The notes under the pieces are model-generated. The model did no database searches, was not told the DNA's origin, and saw only the letters and a program-made list of their open reading frames with translations. Made by a program: the position numbers and the translations under genes. DNA of 64,000 bases from Ruminococcus sp. GTDB taxonomy: Bacteria > Bacillota > Clostridia > Oscillospirales > Ruminococcaceae. Positions 24,471 through 32,480 of this stretch are shown one piece after another (positions within the stretch are counted from its first letter, which is position 1; every line of letters begins with the position of its first letter). The stretch is from assembly GCA_017622925.1 (NCBI GenBank), contig JAGAQC010000062.1:1-64000 (forward strand), read 5' to 3'.

Positions 24471-25343
24471 ATGTCAAAAATTATGATAATGACCGATAGT
24501 TGCTGCGACCTTACCAAGGAAACTATCGAGGAACTCGGAATAACCGTTCTGCCCTTTGAAATAAATTTCTGCGGCGAGACTTTTCGTGAGACTTTTGATA
24601 AGTCAGCCGATGAATTTTACGAAATGATGGCTAAAACGGACGAGATACCCAAGCATTCGCAGATAAATCCGTCTGTTTTTGAGGAAACGTACAAAAAGCT
24701 TTACGATGAGGGCTACACGGATATTATTAATGTATCTATCAACAGCACAGGTTCGGGAACTTATAACAATTCCATTATCGGAAAGAACGATTTCTTTGAA
24801 AATAATCCCGATGCTGAGGGGAAAATCCGTATTTTCAATATGGATTCCCGATGCTATACGGTTTTCTACGGCTATCCTATCATGGAGGCAATGAAGAAGA
24901 TTCGCAAAGGCGCAGAGGCTGAGGATATTGTGGCTTACCTTGAAGATTGTTTCAACGTGTGCGCCGTTTACGCCGTTCCGTATAACCTGAAATACGCGAG
25001 AAAGTCGGGCAGGATATCCGCAGCGGCAGCGTTTGCAGGGGAGCTTCTCGGACTTAAACCGATCATAGAGTTCGCCGATAACAAGACCACTACCGTTGAG
25101 AAAATACGGGGCGAGAAAAATATCGTAACTAAGCTTGTTGATTGTGTTGAAAAACGCATGACGCCTCAGACTCCGTACCTTATCATTCACGGCAGGGACG
25201 ACACTCTTGCCAAAGAGGTCGAAAAGGAAATGGTCAAGAGGGTCGGCAGAAAGGCTGAAATGTTTTCAAAAATAGGCTGCGCAGTCGCTTCAAATATAGG
25301 TCCCGACCTTGTGGCTGTGCTGATAAGAAGAAAAAATAAGTAA
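24471..25343 (+). CDS. DegV family fatty-acid-binding protein
   Basis: A 290-residue DegV protein. This family binds fatty acids; FakB members present them to the FakA kinase. The opening MSKIMIMTDSCCDLTKE has the family TDS motif, followed by SQINPSVFEETYKKL, INSTGSGTYNNSI, SGRISAAAAFAGELLGLKPI and a closing IGPDLVAVLIRR. The start at 24471 has GGGAGAT upstream; the trmL end overlaps the longer open frame. Whether it is a fatty acid kinase partner here is not shown. Confidence 0.93.
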   Translation: MSKIMIMTDSCCDLTKETIEELGITVLPFEINFCGETFRETFDKSADEFYEMMAKTDEIPKHSQINPSVFEETYKKLYDEGYTDIINVSINSTGSGTYNNSIIGKNDFFENNPDAEGKIRIFNMDSRCYTVFYGYPIMEAMKKIRKGAEAEDIVAYLEDCFNVCAVYAVPYNLKYARKSGRISAAAAFAGELLGLKPIIEFADNKTTTVEKIRGEKNIVTKLVDCVEKRMTPQTPYLIIHGRDDTLAKEVEKEMVKRVGRKAEMFSKIGCAVASNIGPDLVAVLIRRKNK

Positions 25344-25352
25344 ATTTTTTTC

Positions 25353-25382
25353 ACTCCCCTGAGCATAAGGGGAGTTGTTTTT
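25353..25382 (+). terminator. Terminator after the DegV gene
   Basis: ACTCCCCT pairs with AGGGGAGT around GAGCATA, followed by TGTTTTTG. Confidence 0.8.
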
Positions 25383-25402
25383 GTAAAAACTTGCTATAAA
25401 AA

Positions 25403-25565
25403 TAGACCTACTCGGGAACTGGGAAGTGCTGTATGACGCAGGATTTTTTGTGATGTGCAAAGTCAGGTTTCCGCAGGAATACTGTATGTATTGCAAGGAA
25501 AGCTGACAAAGCACAGTGCGAAAAAGACAAGTCAGACAGTGCTTTTCAGTTTCCGAGGAGGTCTA
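25403..25565. mobile_element. MITE-like element, family 2 (163 bp)
   Basis: Ends TAGACCTACTCGGGAACTG and a related inverted end finishing in GAGGTCTA. The core CGCAGGATTTTTTGTGATGTG, TTCCGCAGGAATACTGTATG and ACAAGTCAGACAG recurs, reverse-complemented, at 43127-43292. It sits immediately upstream of the azlC ribosome binding site (25573). Confidence 0.75.
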
Positions 25566-25586
25566 ATGTAAAAAGGAGAAGTAGAA

Positions 25587-26288
25587 TTGGGTTCACGTTT
25601 TTTAAAGGGCGTATCGCACGGAATACCTATAGCTCTCGGGTATCTTTCGGTATCGTTCGGATTCGGGATAACGGCGGCGGCGTCGGGATTATCAACGCTT
25701 GAAGCGGCGGTCATATCAGCTTCAAATCTTACGTCGGCAGGACAGGCGGCAGGAGTTGGAATAATTGCGGCAGGGGGAACTCTGCTTGAAATGGCTCTTG
25801 TTCAGCTTACCATAAACATACGATACGCATTAATGGGACTTTCGCTTTCGCAGAAGCTCGACAAAAGATTTACAGCTTCCCACAGACTTATCGCATCTTA
25901 CGGGATAACAGATGAGATTTTCGCCGTATGCTCGGCGCAGGATAAGCCCCTCACGCCTGCGTACATGTACGGAATGATTCTTATAGCAATGCTCGGCTGG
26001 GTCACGGGAACTTTCCTCGGAGCGTCGGCAGGCGAACTTCTGCCACAATCCGTATCTTCGGCATTGGGGATAGTCCTGTACGGAATGTTCCTTGCGATAA
26101 TCGTTCCGCCCTCTCGGAAAAACAAAAGCGTGCTGTGCGTAGTCGTGGCGGCGGCTTTGCTGAGTATCGTTTTCAGGTACGCTTTGTCGTTCGTTTCGGC
26201 AGGATTTGCGGTTATGATATGCGCAATTGCGGCGGCGGCTCTTGGCGCGCTGCTTTTCCCGATAAATGACGAGGAGGCGGAAGAATGA
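25587..26288 (+). CDS. azlC: Branched-chain amino acid exporter subunit AzlC
   Basis: The large subunit of an AzlCD-type exporter for branched-chain amino acids and analogues. The 233-residue protein has about six hydrophobic helices, and the family segment GIPIALGYLSVSFGFGITAA near the start. It also has NIRYALMGLSLSQKL and YGITDEIFAVCSAQ. It begins at a TTG with AAGGAGA at 25574-25580. The stop overlaps the azlD ATG (ATGA). Confidence 0.9.
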   Translation: MGSRFLKGVSHGIPIALGYLSVSFGFGITAAASGLSTLEAAVISASNLTSAGQAAGVGIIAAGGTLLEMALVQLTINIRYALMGLSLSQKLDKRFTASHRLIASYGITDEIFAVCSAQDKPLTPAYMYGMILIAMLGWVTGTFLGASAGELLPQSVSSALGIVLYGMFLAIIVPPSRKNKSVLCVVVAAALLSIVFRYALSFVSAGFAVMICAIAAAALGALLFPINDEEAEE

Positions 26289-26584
26289 GCGTTGCGGCAT
26301 ATATTTTTGTTATGGCTGCTGTTACATATATTATAAGAATGATACCTTTTACTTTTTTTAATAAAAAGATAAAATCAAGGTTTATCCGCAGTTTCCTGAA
26401 ATATATCCCTTACACGGTGCTTAGCGCAATGACTATTCCTGCGATTTTTTACAGCACGGGCAGCGTTGTTACGGCTGCTGTCGGAACTATAGCGGCTGTG
26501 GTTCTGGCGTTTTTCGATCTTCCGCTTATTGTGGTGGCGTTGTTTGCATCGCTGGCGGCTTATCTCGTCGGACTTTTTCTCTGA
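26285..26584 (+). CDS. azlD: Branched-chain amino acid exporter subunit AzlD
   Basis: A 99-residue small subunit with three to four hydrophobic helices (YIFVMAAVTYIIRMIPFTFF, FLKYIPYTVLSAMTIPAIFY, then a C-terminal VVALFASLAAYLVGLFL). Size, position and coupling to azlC identify it. No terminator follows; a large palindrome begins 18 bases downstream. Confidence 0.88.
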   Translation: MSVAAYIFVMAAVTYIIRMIPFTFFNKKIKSRFIRSFLKYIPYTVLSAMTIPAIFYSTGSVVTAAVGTIAAVVLAFFDLPLIVVALFASLAAYLVGLFL

Positions 26585-26602
26585 CGTGATCTCTATATTC
26601 GG

Positions 26603-27184
26603 GGAGTTTTGTCACGTTTTTTTTAGTTTTGTCACTTTTTTATAAATGCCGCTTTTTGCCTATATTTCGTGGTTTTAGGGACTTTTGTCACTTTTGTCAC
26701 TTTTGTCACCCTGCTGACGAAGTATAAAATAAAATCGGTTGTATAAATTTATATATATTTTAACTAAATCCCTTTATTAATATTGTTCCTACATCGAGAG
26801 ATTTTTACGAATATTCTTTCTGCAAATACAAAATGTAGGGGACGGCGCCCTCGACGTCCCGCTCAAAAAGATTACAATATCATATAATTATAGATAGAAA
26901 TGTACAGCCGAAATAACGATATATCCGTATTTTTACGTGTCACATAATGCTACGTGCGGACACGGCACGCCGTGTCCCTACAACGGGGAATCGCAGGAAT
27001 AATATTAATAAAGGGATTTGGTTAAAATATATATAAATTTATACAACCGATTTTATTTTATACTTCGTCAGCAGGGTGACAAAAGTGACAAAAGTGACAA
27101 AACTCCACCAAACCACGTAATATAGGCAAAAAGCAGCATTTATTAAAAAGTGACAAAACTAAAAAAAACGTGACAAAACTCCAA
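26603..27184. repeat. Large inverted repeat (arms about 190 bp) with TTTTGTCAC direct repeats
   Basis: The left arm (26603-26790) and right arm (26995-27184) are near-perfect reverse complements over about 188 bp. Each arm holds about five copies of TTTTGTCAC, three of them in direct tandem, then CCTGCTGACGAAGTATAAAA and an AT-rich stretch. About 200 bases separate the arms, filled largely by a family 4 element. No ORF was found inside. It could be the two ends of a larger element that lost its middle, or a replication or regulatory structure. Confidence 0.8.
26834..26982. repeat. MITE/REP-like element, family 4, copy C, nested in the palindrome
   Basis: Its right end and core match copies A and B (AATTATAGATAGAAATGTAC, then GCGGACACGGCACGCCGTGT). 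The left end is a variant (GTAGGGGACGGCGCCCTCGA) matching the inverted pair at 44764-44845, so it looks like a hybrid of two end types. Confidence 0.7.
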
Positions 27185-27265
27185 AAAACAACGTAATAAG
27201 CTGACAGCTTTTTTCAATTTTTACCCTGTGTGACACGTGTCAATATGAAAAACTTGACACATACA

Positions 27266-27310
27266 AATTTTTCCGCGACTGTTGCAATTTCAGGACTTTT
27301 ATGATATAAG
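27266..27310 (+). promoter_or_regulatory. CCGCG-TTGCAA promoter block, distal copy
   Basis: A T run, CCGCGACTGTTGCAA, 17 nt and TATAAG. It lies 110 bases upstream of a second copy, giving a tandem pair ahead of the DUF4430 gene. Confidence 0.55.
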
Positions 27311-27373
27311 CAGCGTGTCGCTGCACCCTGTGTCACGTTACCACTCGCAAGCTCGTTAATTTTGTGAAACACA

Positions 27374-27420
27374 AATTTTTTTCCGCGCCTGTTGCAATTT
27401 CCACCATAATATGATATAAT
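27374..27420 (+). promoter_or_regulatory. CCGCG-TTGCAA promoter block, proximal copy
   Basis: A T run, CCGCGCCTGTTGCAA, 17 nt and TATAAT, 45 bases before the DUF4430 gene start. The conserved CACTCGCAAGCTCGTTAA segment precedes it. Confidence 0.7.
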
Positions 27421-27464
27421 TAATTATATTTGCGATTGCAAAAATAACCGAAAGGATATTAAAA

Positions 27465-27881
27465 ATGGAAAAAAAGACAAATTCAAAAAAACTCGTTATA
27501 AGTATTGTGGGAATTGTCGTTCTCATTGCGCTTTGTGTGGTAATGTGGCTCGTTCACGATTCCGCGCAGAAAGAGCCTGATGAGAACATAAAGACTATCA
27601 CGGTACAGGTGAAGTCCGAACGTGACAGCTACTCCTTTGAGCAGGAATACACAACCGATGCCAAGTGTTTTGGAGACTTCCTTGAAACGGCAGACCTCAT
27701 AGGCTTTGACGACACGGAATACGGGCGTTACATAACTTCCGTACAGGGCATGGAGGCTAACGATGAGGAGCAGTCATGGTGGAGTATTTCGGTAAACGGA
27801 GAATCCGCCGTAACGGGAGTTGACGAGATCGTAGTGGAGGACGGCTCGGTTTACCTGCTTGAACTGAAAATCGGATGGTAA
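27465..27881 (+). CDS. Membrane-anchored DUF4430 protein (138 aa)
   Basis: A short protein with a cytoplasmic Lys-rich start, one transmembrane helix (about 10-29, VISIVGIVVLIALCVVMWLV) and a single extracellular DUF4430 domain (about 43-138). The domain shows FGDFLETADLIGFDDTEYGR, WWSISVNGESAVTG and a closing DGSVYLLELKIGW. Its stop overlaps the start of the S-component gene (ATGGTAA), so the two act together. By analogy with the operon at 8-17 kb it may hand a cobalamin-like ligand to the S component. No riboswitch is visible here, so the ligand is uncertain. Confidence 0.8.
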   Translation: MEKKTNSKKLVISIVGIVVLIALCVVMWLVHDSAQKEPDENIKTITVQVKSERDSYSFEQEYTTDAKCFGDFLETADLIGFDDTEYGRYITSVQGMEANDEEQSWWSISVNGESAVTGVDEIVVEDGSVYLLELKIGW

Positions 27882-28375
27882 AAAAAGAACGGGTACTTCG
27901 GCTGACCCGTATCGCTGTCATGGGAGCGTTGCTGTACACGGCGCAGGTCGCGTTGGCGTTTCTCCCGAACATAGAGATAGTAACGCTGTTGATAGTGATC
28001 TTCACGAAAAATCTCGGACGCGAGGGGACGGCGGCATGTTTTGTATATGTCTGCCTGACCCTGCTTATCGGCGGTTTTGGATTGTGGTGGGTGACTTATT
28101 TGGTGGTGTGGCCGTTGTTTTCGCTTGTAGTCTACGGACTGCGCCGCATAGACAGTTGGCTGATGTGGGCGGTCATTGACGGCGCATTCGGACTGTGCTT
28201 CGGCGCGCTGTTTGCCGTGCCGTATATTTTTGTATCGCCTGCGTATGCCCTGAGCTACTGGATAGGCGGCATTCCCTTTGACATTATTCACTGTATCGGG
28301 AACTTTTCGGCGGCGGTAATATTAGGCAAGGCTCTTGACTGCTCTTTCAAGTACATACTTAAATATGTTAAGTAA
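27875..28375 (+). CDS. ECF transporter S component
   Basis: A 166-residue integral membrane protein with five or six helices and the S-component start LTRIAVMGALLYTAQVALAFLP. It also has GFGLWWVTYLVVWPLFSLVV, WAVIDGAFGLCFGALFAVPY and GIPFDIIHCIGNFSAAVILG. No ATPase or EcfT gene is adjacent, so it would use a shared energising module. It is translationally coupled to the DUF4430 gene. The C-terminal GIPFD-I-H segment resembles GFPMDLIHAAATV in the fused S domain at 8179-10815, suggesting related substrates. Confidence 0.85.
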   Translation: MVKKERVLRLTRIAVMGALLYTAQVALAFLPNIEIVTLLIVIFTKNLGREGTAACFVYVCLTLLIGGFGLWWVTYLVVWPLFSLVVYGLRRIDSWLMWAVIDGAFGLCFGALFAVPYIFVSPAYALSYWIGGIPFDIIHCIGNFSAAVILGKALDCSFKYILKYVK

Positions 28376-28384
28376 TATATCGAA

Positions 28385-28417
28385 TAAGGCTCGACTAATG
28401 CGAGCTTTATTTTTTTA
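28385..28417 (+). terminator. Terminator after the S-component gene
   Basis: AAGGCTCG pairs with CGAGCTTT around ACTAATG, followed by a T run. A second hairpin, AAAGCCGTTAG with CTAACGGCTTT, follows at 28443-28477. Confidence 0.8.
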
Positions 28418-28499
28418 CTATAAATGAGCATTGTACAGTAAAGCCGTTAGCTGCGGACACCATAAACTAACGGCTTTCTCAAAATATCACAAAAATATC

Positions 28500-28528
28500 T
28501 TGACAAACCATATCAGATGTGTTATAAT
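28500..28528 (+). promoter_or_regulatory. Promoter of the MFS transporter gene
   Basis: TTGACA, a 17-nt spacer and TATAAT. About 240 nt separate it from the start codon at 28777. This long leader contains only a possible 36-codon ORF near 28580, with no strong RBS; I see no known riboswitch in it. Confidence 0.75.
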
Positions 28529-28776
28529 AAACGCATAGAACGTGCAAATCAAAGCAAAAATCAGATAAGAGGTCAAGTTTATGTTTTGGAAAATGACAAA
28601 TGTACAACTGCAAAAAGGTTCCATTTTTCCCATTTACGGGGATAGTGCGCCCTTTTTTAAGTTGATTTGTTATAAACATACTCTGATTTAGTCGCATTCG
28701 AGGTGTTTCTTCAAATTAAATAATATAGCGCATTATCTTCTTAACGATCACAAAATTTAGTTAAGGAGATTTTTTT

Positions 28777-29871
28777 ATGTTTAAAATAAAGAAGCAATTA
28801 TGGAAATTGTATTCCTCGTCCGTACTTGGCAACTTGTCACTGACAGGCGCATGGGTCGCAATTCTTGCGTCAAGAGGATATAGCCTTGTTGAGATCGGTA
28901 TTGCCGAGACCGTATTCCACATAACAAGCCTTATTTTTGAGATACCCTCGGGCATTCTTGCTGATGTTTTCGGCAGAAAGAAAATGCTGATGGTCAGCAC
29001 AGTTATGCGAATGATCGGTAACATCGTAATGATTTTTTCCAACGATCTTTTTATGGTGTGTACGTCTATCGCTTTTATGGCTTTGAGCTATAATTTCTCG
29101 TCGGGAACAGGGGACGCTTTGGCTTATGACTCCCTTAAACTTGCCGATATGGAAAGCAGCTTTGAAAGATATGAGTCGAACCAGTTGATTATTTATCGCC
29201 TTTGCAGCGGTATTTCAACGCTTTGTGCAGGCTTCGCCCTTGCCGTCGGACATAGGCTCGCCTACGGAACAGACCTGCTTACAGGTCTGATACAAATAAT
29301 TGTTATTTCCTCTCTGCATGAGGTTTACGCTATGAATCCTGAAAAAGATACGAACGTCAAAATAGGCAGGCGGTTGATTGCGTGTATTAAGGAGAGTTTT
29401 TCTTTTCTAAAGGAAGTTCGTAAGGTCATAGGGTTAATGCTTTGCAACTCTTTTGTAGGCGCAGTTGATATTCTGCTGTTATTTTTCTTACAGGCAAAAC
29501 TGCCCGAAAAAGGGATTCCCGAATGGAGTCTTGGTCTGGCATTGCTATTTATGGAAATGGGCGGCATTGTCGGTTCAAAGCTGATACTAAAATTTTCGAA
29601 ACTCAGCTATAAGCGGATATTTGCTGTGACGTCCGCACTGGTACTGACAGGATTTCTTGCAGAACACTCGCCGTTGTATTTTGTAATGATTCTTGGCGGT
29701 TTTATTGCGGCAGTCGGCGACGACGCTTTGCAGGTACGTACTAACGCAATTATGCAGAGTATGTTTCCCTCGGAACAGCGCGCAACGCTCACATCTGTTG
29801 AGTCGTTCAGTTTTTTGGTCATTATGATAGTATTGTCTCCGCTTGCAGGAGTTGTTTTCACTTACTGGTAA
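28777..29871 (+). CDS. MFS transporter
   Basis: A 364-residue major facilitator superfamily permease with about ten to eleven hydrophobic helices. The loop after helix 2 has the MFS signature-like FEIPSGILADVFGRKKMLMVS. The SSGTGDALAYDSLK segment in the first half is typical of the drug-efflux/unknown-substrate group of gut Firmicutes. It is slightly shorter than a full 12-helix MFS protein. RBS AAGGAG. Substrate unknown; a drug or metabolite exporter is likely. Confidence 0.88.
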   Translation: MFKIKKQLWKLYSSSVLGNLSLTGAWVAILASRGYSLVEIGIAETVFHITSLIFEIPSGILADVFGRKKMLMVSTVMRMIGNIVMIFSNDLFMVCTSIAFMALSYNFSSGTGDALAYDSLKLADMESSFERYESNQLIIYRLCSGISTLCAGFALAVGHRLAYGTDLLTGLIQIIVISSLHEVYAMNPEKDTNVKIGRRLIACIKESFSFLKEVRKVIGLMLCNSFVGAVDILLLFFLQAKLPEKGIPEWSLGLALLFMEMGGIVGSKLILKFSKLSYKRIFAVTSALVLTGFLAEHSPLYFVMILGGFIAAVGDDALQVRTNAIMQSMFPSEQRATLTSVESFSFLVIMIVLSPLAGVVFTYW

Positions 29872-29883
29872 GTATAATTAGCC

Positions 29884-30058
29884 GTTAGCGCGGCGAGCCG
29901 CCGCAGGCATTGCCGACCGTAATCTTATGAACGGGATATGCGTCCCCGAAGCCGCAAGTCACAGGTGAAGTTATGTAGTGACATGACATGTTGTGTCTTT
30001 GTGATTTTTCGATTAAATAAAATATTCCCTGTTGTAGGGACACGGCGGCTCGCCGCTT
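29884..30058. repeat. Inverted-repeat element with CGGCGAGCCGCCG ends
   Basis: GCGGCGAGCCGCCGC near 29888 is mirrored by GGCGGCTCGCCGC near 30043. Inside is a copy of the CATTGCCGACCGTA and TTATGAACGGGATATG block seen at 20.07 and 20.37 kb. It fills the space between the MFS gene and its terminator. Confidence 0.55.
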
Positions 30059-30060
30059 AA

Positions 30061-30097
30061 ATAAAGCTCGTTCGATGCGGGCTTTATTTTTTTATTG
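30061..30097 (+). terminator. Terminator before the P-type ATPase gene
   Basis: ATAAAGCTCG and CGGGCTTTAT form a stem around a short loop, followed by TTTTTTTATTG. It separates the MFS and ATPase transcription units. Confidence 0.75.
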
Positions 30098-30126
30098 AAA
30101 TTTTAGAAAATTTTTTTCAAAACCCC

Positions 30127-30155
30127 TTGACAAACGGCAAATAATATGTTATTAT
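30127..30155 (+). promoter_or_regulatory. Promoter of the metal P-type ATPase gene
   Basis: TTGACA, a 17-nt spacer and TATTAT. The ArsR-type operator begins 7 bases after the -10 box. Confidence 0.75.
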
Positions 30156-30161
30156 AAACAC

Positions 30162-30177
30162 ATGAACAGTTATTCAT
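30162..30177 (+). promoter_or_regulatory. ArsR/CzrA-type metal repressor operator
   Basis: The inverted repeat ATGAACAGTTATTCAT (ATGAA-N6-TTCAT) matches the core of operators bound by zinc/cadmium sensors such as CzrA and CadC. Placement over the transcription start would let metal binding by the repressor induce the ATPase. No ArsR gene lies in this window. Confidence 0.6.
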
Positions 30178-30211
30178 ATGTTTGAATGACAATTTGTAAG
30201 GAGGGAAACAC

Positions 30212-32479
30212 ATGGAGAAAAATTATGAGATACGCAATTTGGGCTGCGCTCATTGCGGAGGAAAAATTGAAGAAGCTATAAAAAAACTTGACGGCGTTGA
30301 GGACGCTGCGCTGAATTTTCCCATGAGGAAAATCAAAATAAAGGGGGAGCTGACGGACGAACTGCTTGCCGAGATAAACCGTATCGCAGGCAAAATAGAG
30401 GCAGGGGTCTCGATAGTTCCCTTGAACGCAGGAAGCCGTCAACATGAACATGACCACGAGCATGAACATGAGGGGGACTGCTGCTGCGGTCACGAACATC
30501 ACCACGAGCATGAACACGAGCATATCCACGGAGAGGACTGCTGCTGCGGTCATGAACATCACCATGAACACGAACATGAGCATAACAGCGAGACAGCGAC
30601 ACATGAACATCAGCACGCTCATGAAGGCGGATTGAAGAAAGAGCTTATACCGTTAATACTCGGAGTGGCGATATTTGCGGCGGCATTGGCTGTACATCAC
30701 ACGCTGCACATTCTTCCGCTGTCTTTGGGACTTTTCGGGGCGGCATATCTGCTGTTGGGCTATAATGTGCTTATCGCCACGTTTAAAAATATCCGTGTCG
30801 GAAATTTCTTTGATGAAAATTTTCTTATGACCGTGGCGACTGTCGGCGCATTCATTCTCGGGGAATATTCCGAAGCCGTGGGGGTCGTACTTTTCTTCAA
30901 GATAGGCGAACTTTTCGAGGACTATGCCGTTGCGAGAAGCCGAAAAGCGATAACGGACGTGGCGGCTCTGCGTGTGGACGAAGCGGAGGTTTTGAGAAAC
31001 GGCGGATTTGTCCGTGTTGATTCCGACGAAATAGAAGTCGGCGACATACTCAGGATAAAGGCAGGGGAGCGAATCGCTGCCGACGGCGTTGTTGAAAGCG
31101 GAGAATCCCGAATTGATACGTCTGCGGTAAACGGCGAGCCTGTGCCTGTGACTGTCCGCGCTGGGGATAAGGTCATGTCGGGCTGCATAAATCTTTCGGA
31201 GACATTTACGCTTAAAGCGACTGCGGCGGCGTCCGAGTCGATGATCTCGAAAATTGCTCAGGCTGTGGAGGACGCTTCTGCCGAAAAGCCGAAAATAGAC
31301 AGATTTATCACCCGTTTTTCCAAAATATACACGCCTATCGTTATCGCCGTGGCGGTGCTGACGGCGGTAATCGGCTCGGTAGTTACGGGGGACGTTGGAA
31401 AGTGGATATACTCGGCTTTGACGTTCCTTGTAATAAGCTGTCCGTGCGCATTGGTACTCAGCGTGCCGCTTGCCTATTTTTCGGGTATCGGAGCTGCTTC
31501 AAAGCTCGGAATACTTTTCAAGGGCGGAGACTCTATTGAAGCTTTGGGAAAAATAAAGTCTGTTATATTTGACAAAACGGGAACTCTGACAAACGGAAGC
31601 TTCACCGTAACGGAAATAACCTCATGCGGCAGACTTTCCGAAAAGGAGCTTCTTCGGGTATGCGGAAGCTGCGAGCAAGTCTCGTCGCACCCCGTTGCGG
31701 AAAGCATTGCTGCAAAATGCGGCGAGCAGGAAATTCTTCTTGCGTCCCCCGAAAAGTCGGGAGAGCTTGCAGGCAGGGGCGTATATGCCGAAATTGGCGG
31801 AAATACCGTACTTTGCGGCAACGAAAAGCTCATGAAAGAAAAGAACGTCGTAATTCCCGATATGCCTGAAACTGCGTTCGGCAGCGTTGTGTATGTGGCG
31901 GTAAACGGCAGGGCAGAGGGCAGGATAATAGTTTCGGATTCGGTTAAAAAGACGTCGAAAAACGCTGTTGCGGAGCTTAAAGGAATGGGTATACACACGG
32001 CAATGCTGACAGGCGATAAGCCCGAAAATGCGGCGGTCATAGGCAAAGAACTGGGAGTTGACTTTGCAAAGGGCGGACTTATGCCCGATGAAAAGCTCAG
32101 CGAGCTTAACAAGATACGCGAGCAGAAAGGCTCAGTCATGTTTGTCGGGGACGGTATCAACGACGCTCCCGTACTTGCAGGAGCGGACATCGGCGGAGCT
32201 ATGCAGTCGGGAGCAGACCTTGCCCTTGAAGCCGCCGACGCGGTATTCATGAGCAGCGAGCCTGCGGCTATAGTTTCGGCGAAAAAAATTGCCGACAAGA
32301 CCCTGCGCATTTCGTATCAGAACATAATTTTTGCATTGGCAGTAAAGGCGGCTGTGCTTGTTCTCGGACTGATAGGTCACCCGAATATGTGGCTTGCGGT
32401 GTTTGCCGACTCGGGCGTTGCGATGCTGCTGATACTTAATTCAATTCGTGCTTTGAACACAAAAAATTATCGCAGTTAA
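30212..32479 (+). CDS. Heavy-metal-translocating P1B-type ATPase (Zn/Cd/Co type)
   Basis: A 755-residue metal pump. The N-terminal HMA domain has GCAHCGGKIEE. It is followed by a His/Cys-rich linker (about 73-140) with two near-identical units containing DCCCGHEHHHEHEHEH. The membrane core has the metal-site motif SCPCALVLS (about 409), the phosphorylation site DKTGTLTNG (about 453), the HP motif (SSHPVAES) and GDGINDAPVLA (about 646). CPC plus His-rich linkers are typical of Zn/Cd/Pb exporters. RBS AGGAGG. The ArsR-type operator supports metal-induced export. Confidence 0.93.
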   Translation: MEKNYEIRNLGCAHCGGKIEEAIKKLDGVEDAALNFPMRKIKIKGELTDELLAEINRIAGKIEAGVSIVPLNAGSRQHEHDHEHEHEGDCCCGHEHHHEHEHEHIHGEDCCCGHEHHHEHEHEHNSETATHEHQHAHEGGLKKELIPLILGVAIFAAALAVHHTLHILPLSLGLFGAAYLLLGYNVLIATFKNIRVGNFFDENFLMTVATVGAFILGEYSEAVGVVLFFKIGELFEDYAVARSRKAITDVAALRVDEAEVLRNGGFVRVDSDEIEVGDILRIKAGERIAADGVVESGESRIDTSAVNGEPVPVTVRAGDKVMSGCINLSETFTLKATAAASESMISKIAQAVEDASAEKPKIDRFITRFSKIYTPIVIAVAVLTAVIGSVVTGDVGKWIYSALTFLVISCPCALVLSVPLAYFSGIGAASKLGILFKGGDSIEALGKIKSVIFDKTGTLTNGSFTVTEITSCGRLSEKELLRVCGSCEQVSSHPVAESIAAKCGEQEILLASPEKSGELAGRGVYAEIGGNTVLCGNEKLMKEKNVVIPDMPETAFGSVVYVAVNGRAEGRIIVSDSVKKTSKNAVAELKGMGIHTAMLTGDKPENAAVIGKELGVDFAKGGLMPDEKLSELNKIREQKGSVMFVGDGINDAPVLAGADIGGAMQSGADLALEAADAVFMSSEPAAIVSAKKIADKTLRISYQNIIFALAVKAAVLVLGLIGHPNMWLAVFADSGVAMLLILNSIRALNTKNYRS

Positions 32480-32480
32480 A

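Noticed and set aside
26603-27184. TTTTGTCAC repeats as a possible CRISPR array
   Set aside because: The unit is 9 bp with no regular spacers, and the copies lie in palindromic arms; there are no cas genes.
28580-28690. A 36-codon open frame in the long leader of the MFS gene
   Set aside because: The upstream purine stretch is weak, and the peptide has no recognisable feature, so it is only a possible leader peptide.
30170-30622. Open frames antisense to the His-rich linker of the P-type ATPase
   Set aside because: Their Met/Val/Phe-rich composition is just the complement of His/Glu codons.
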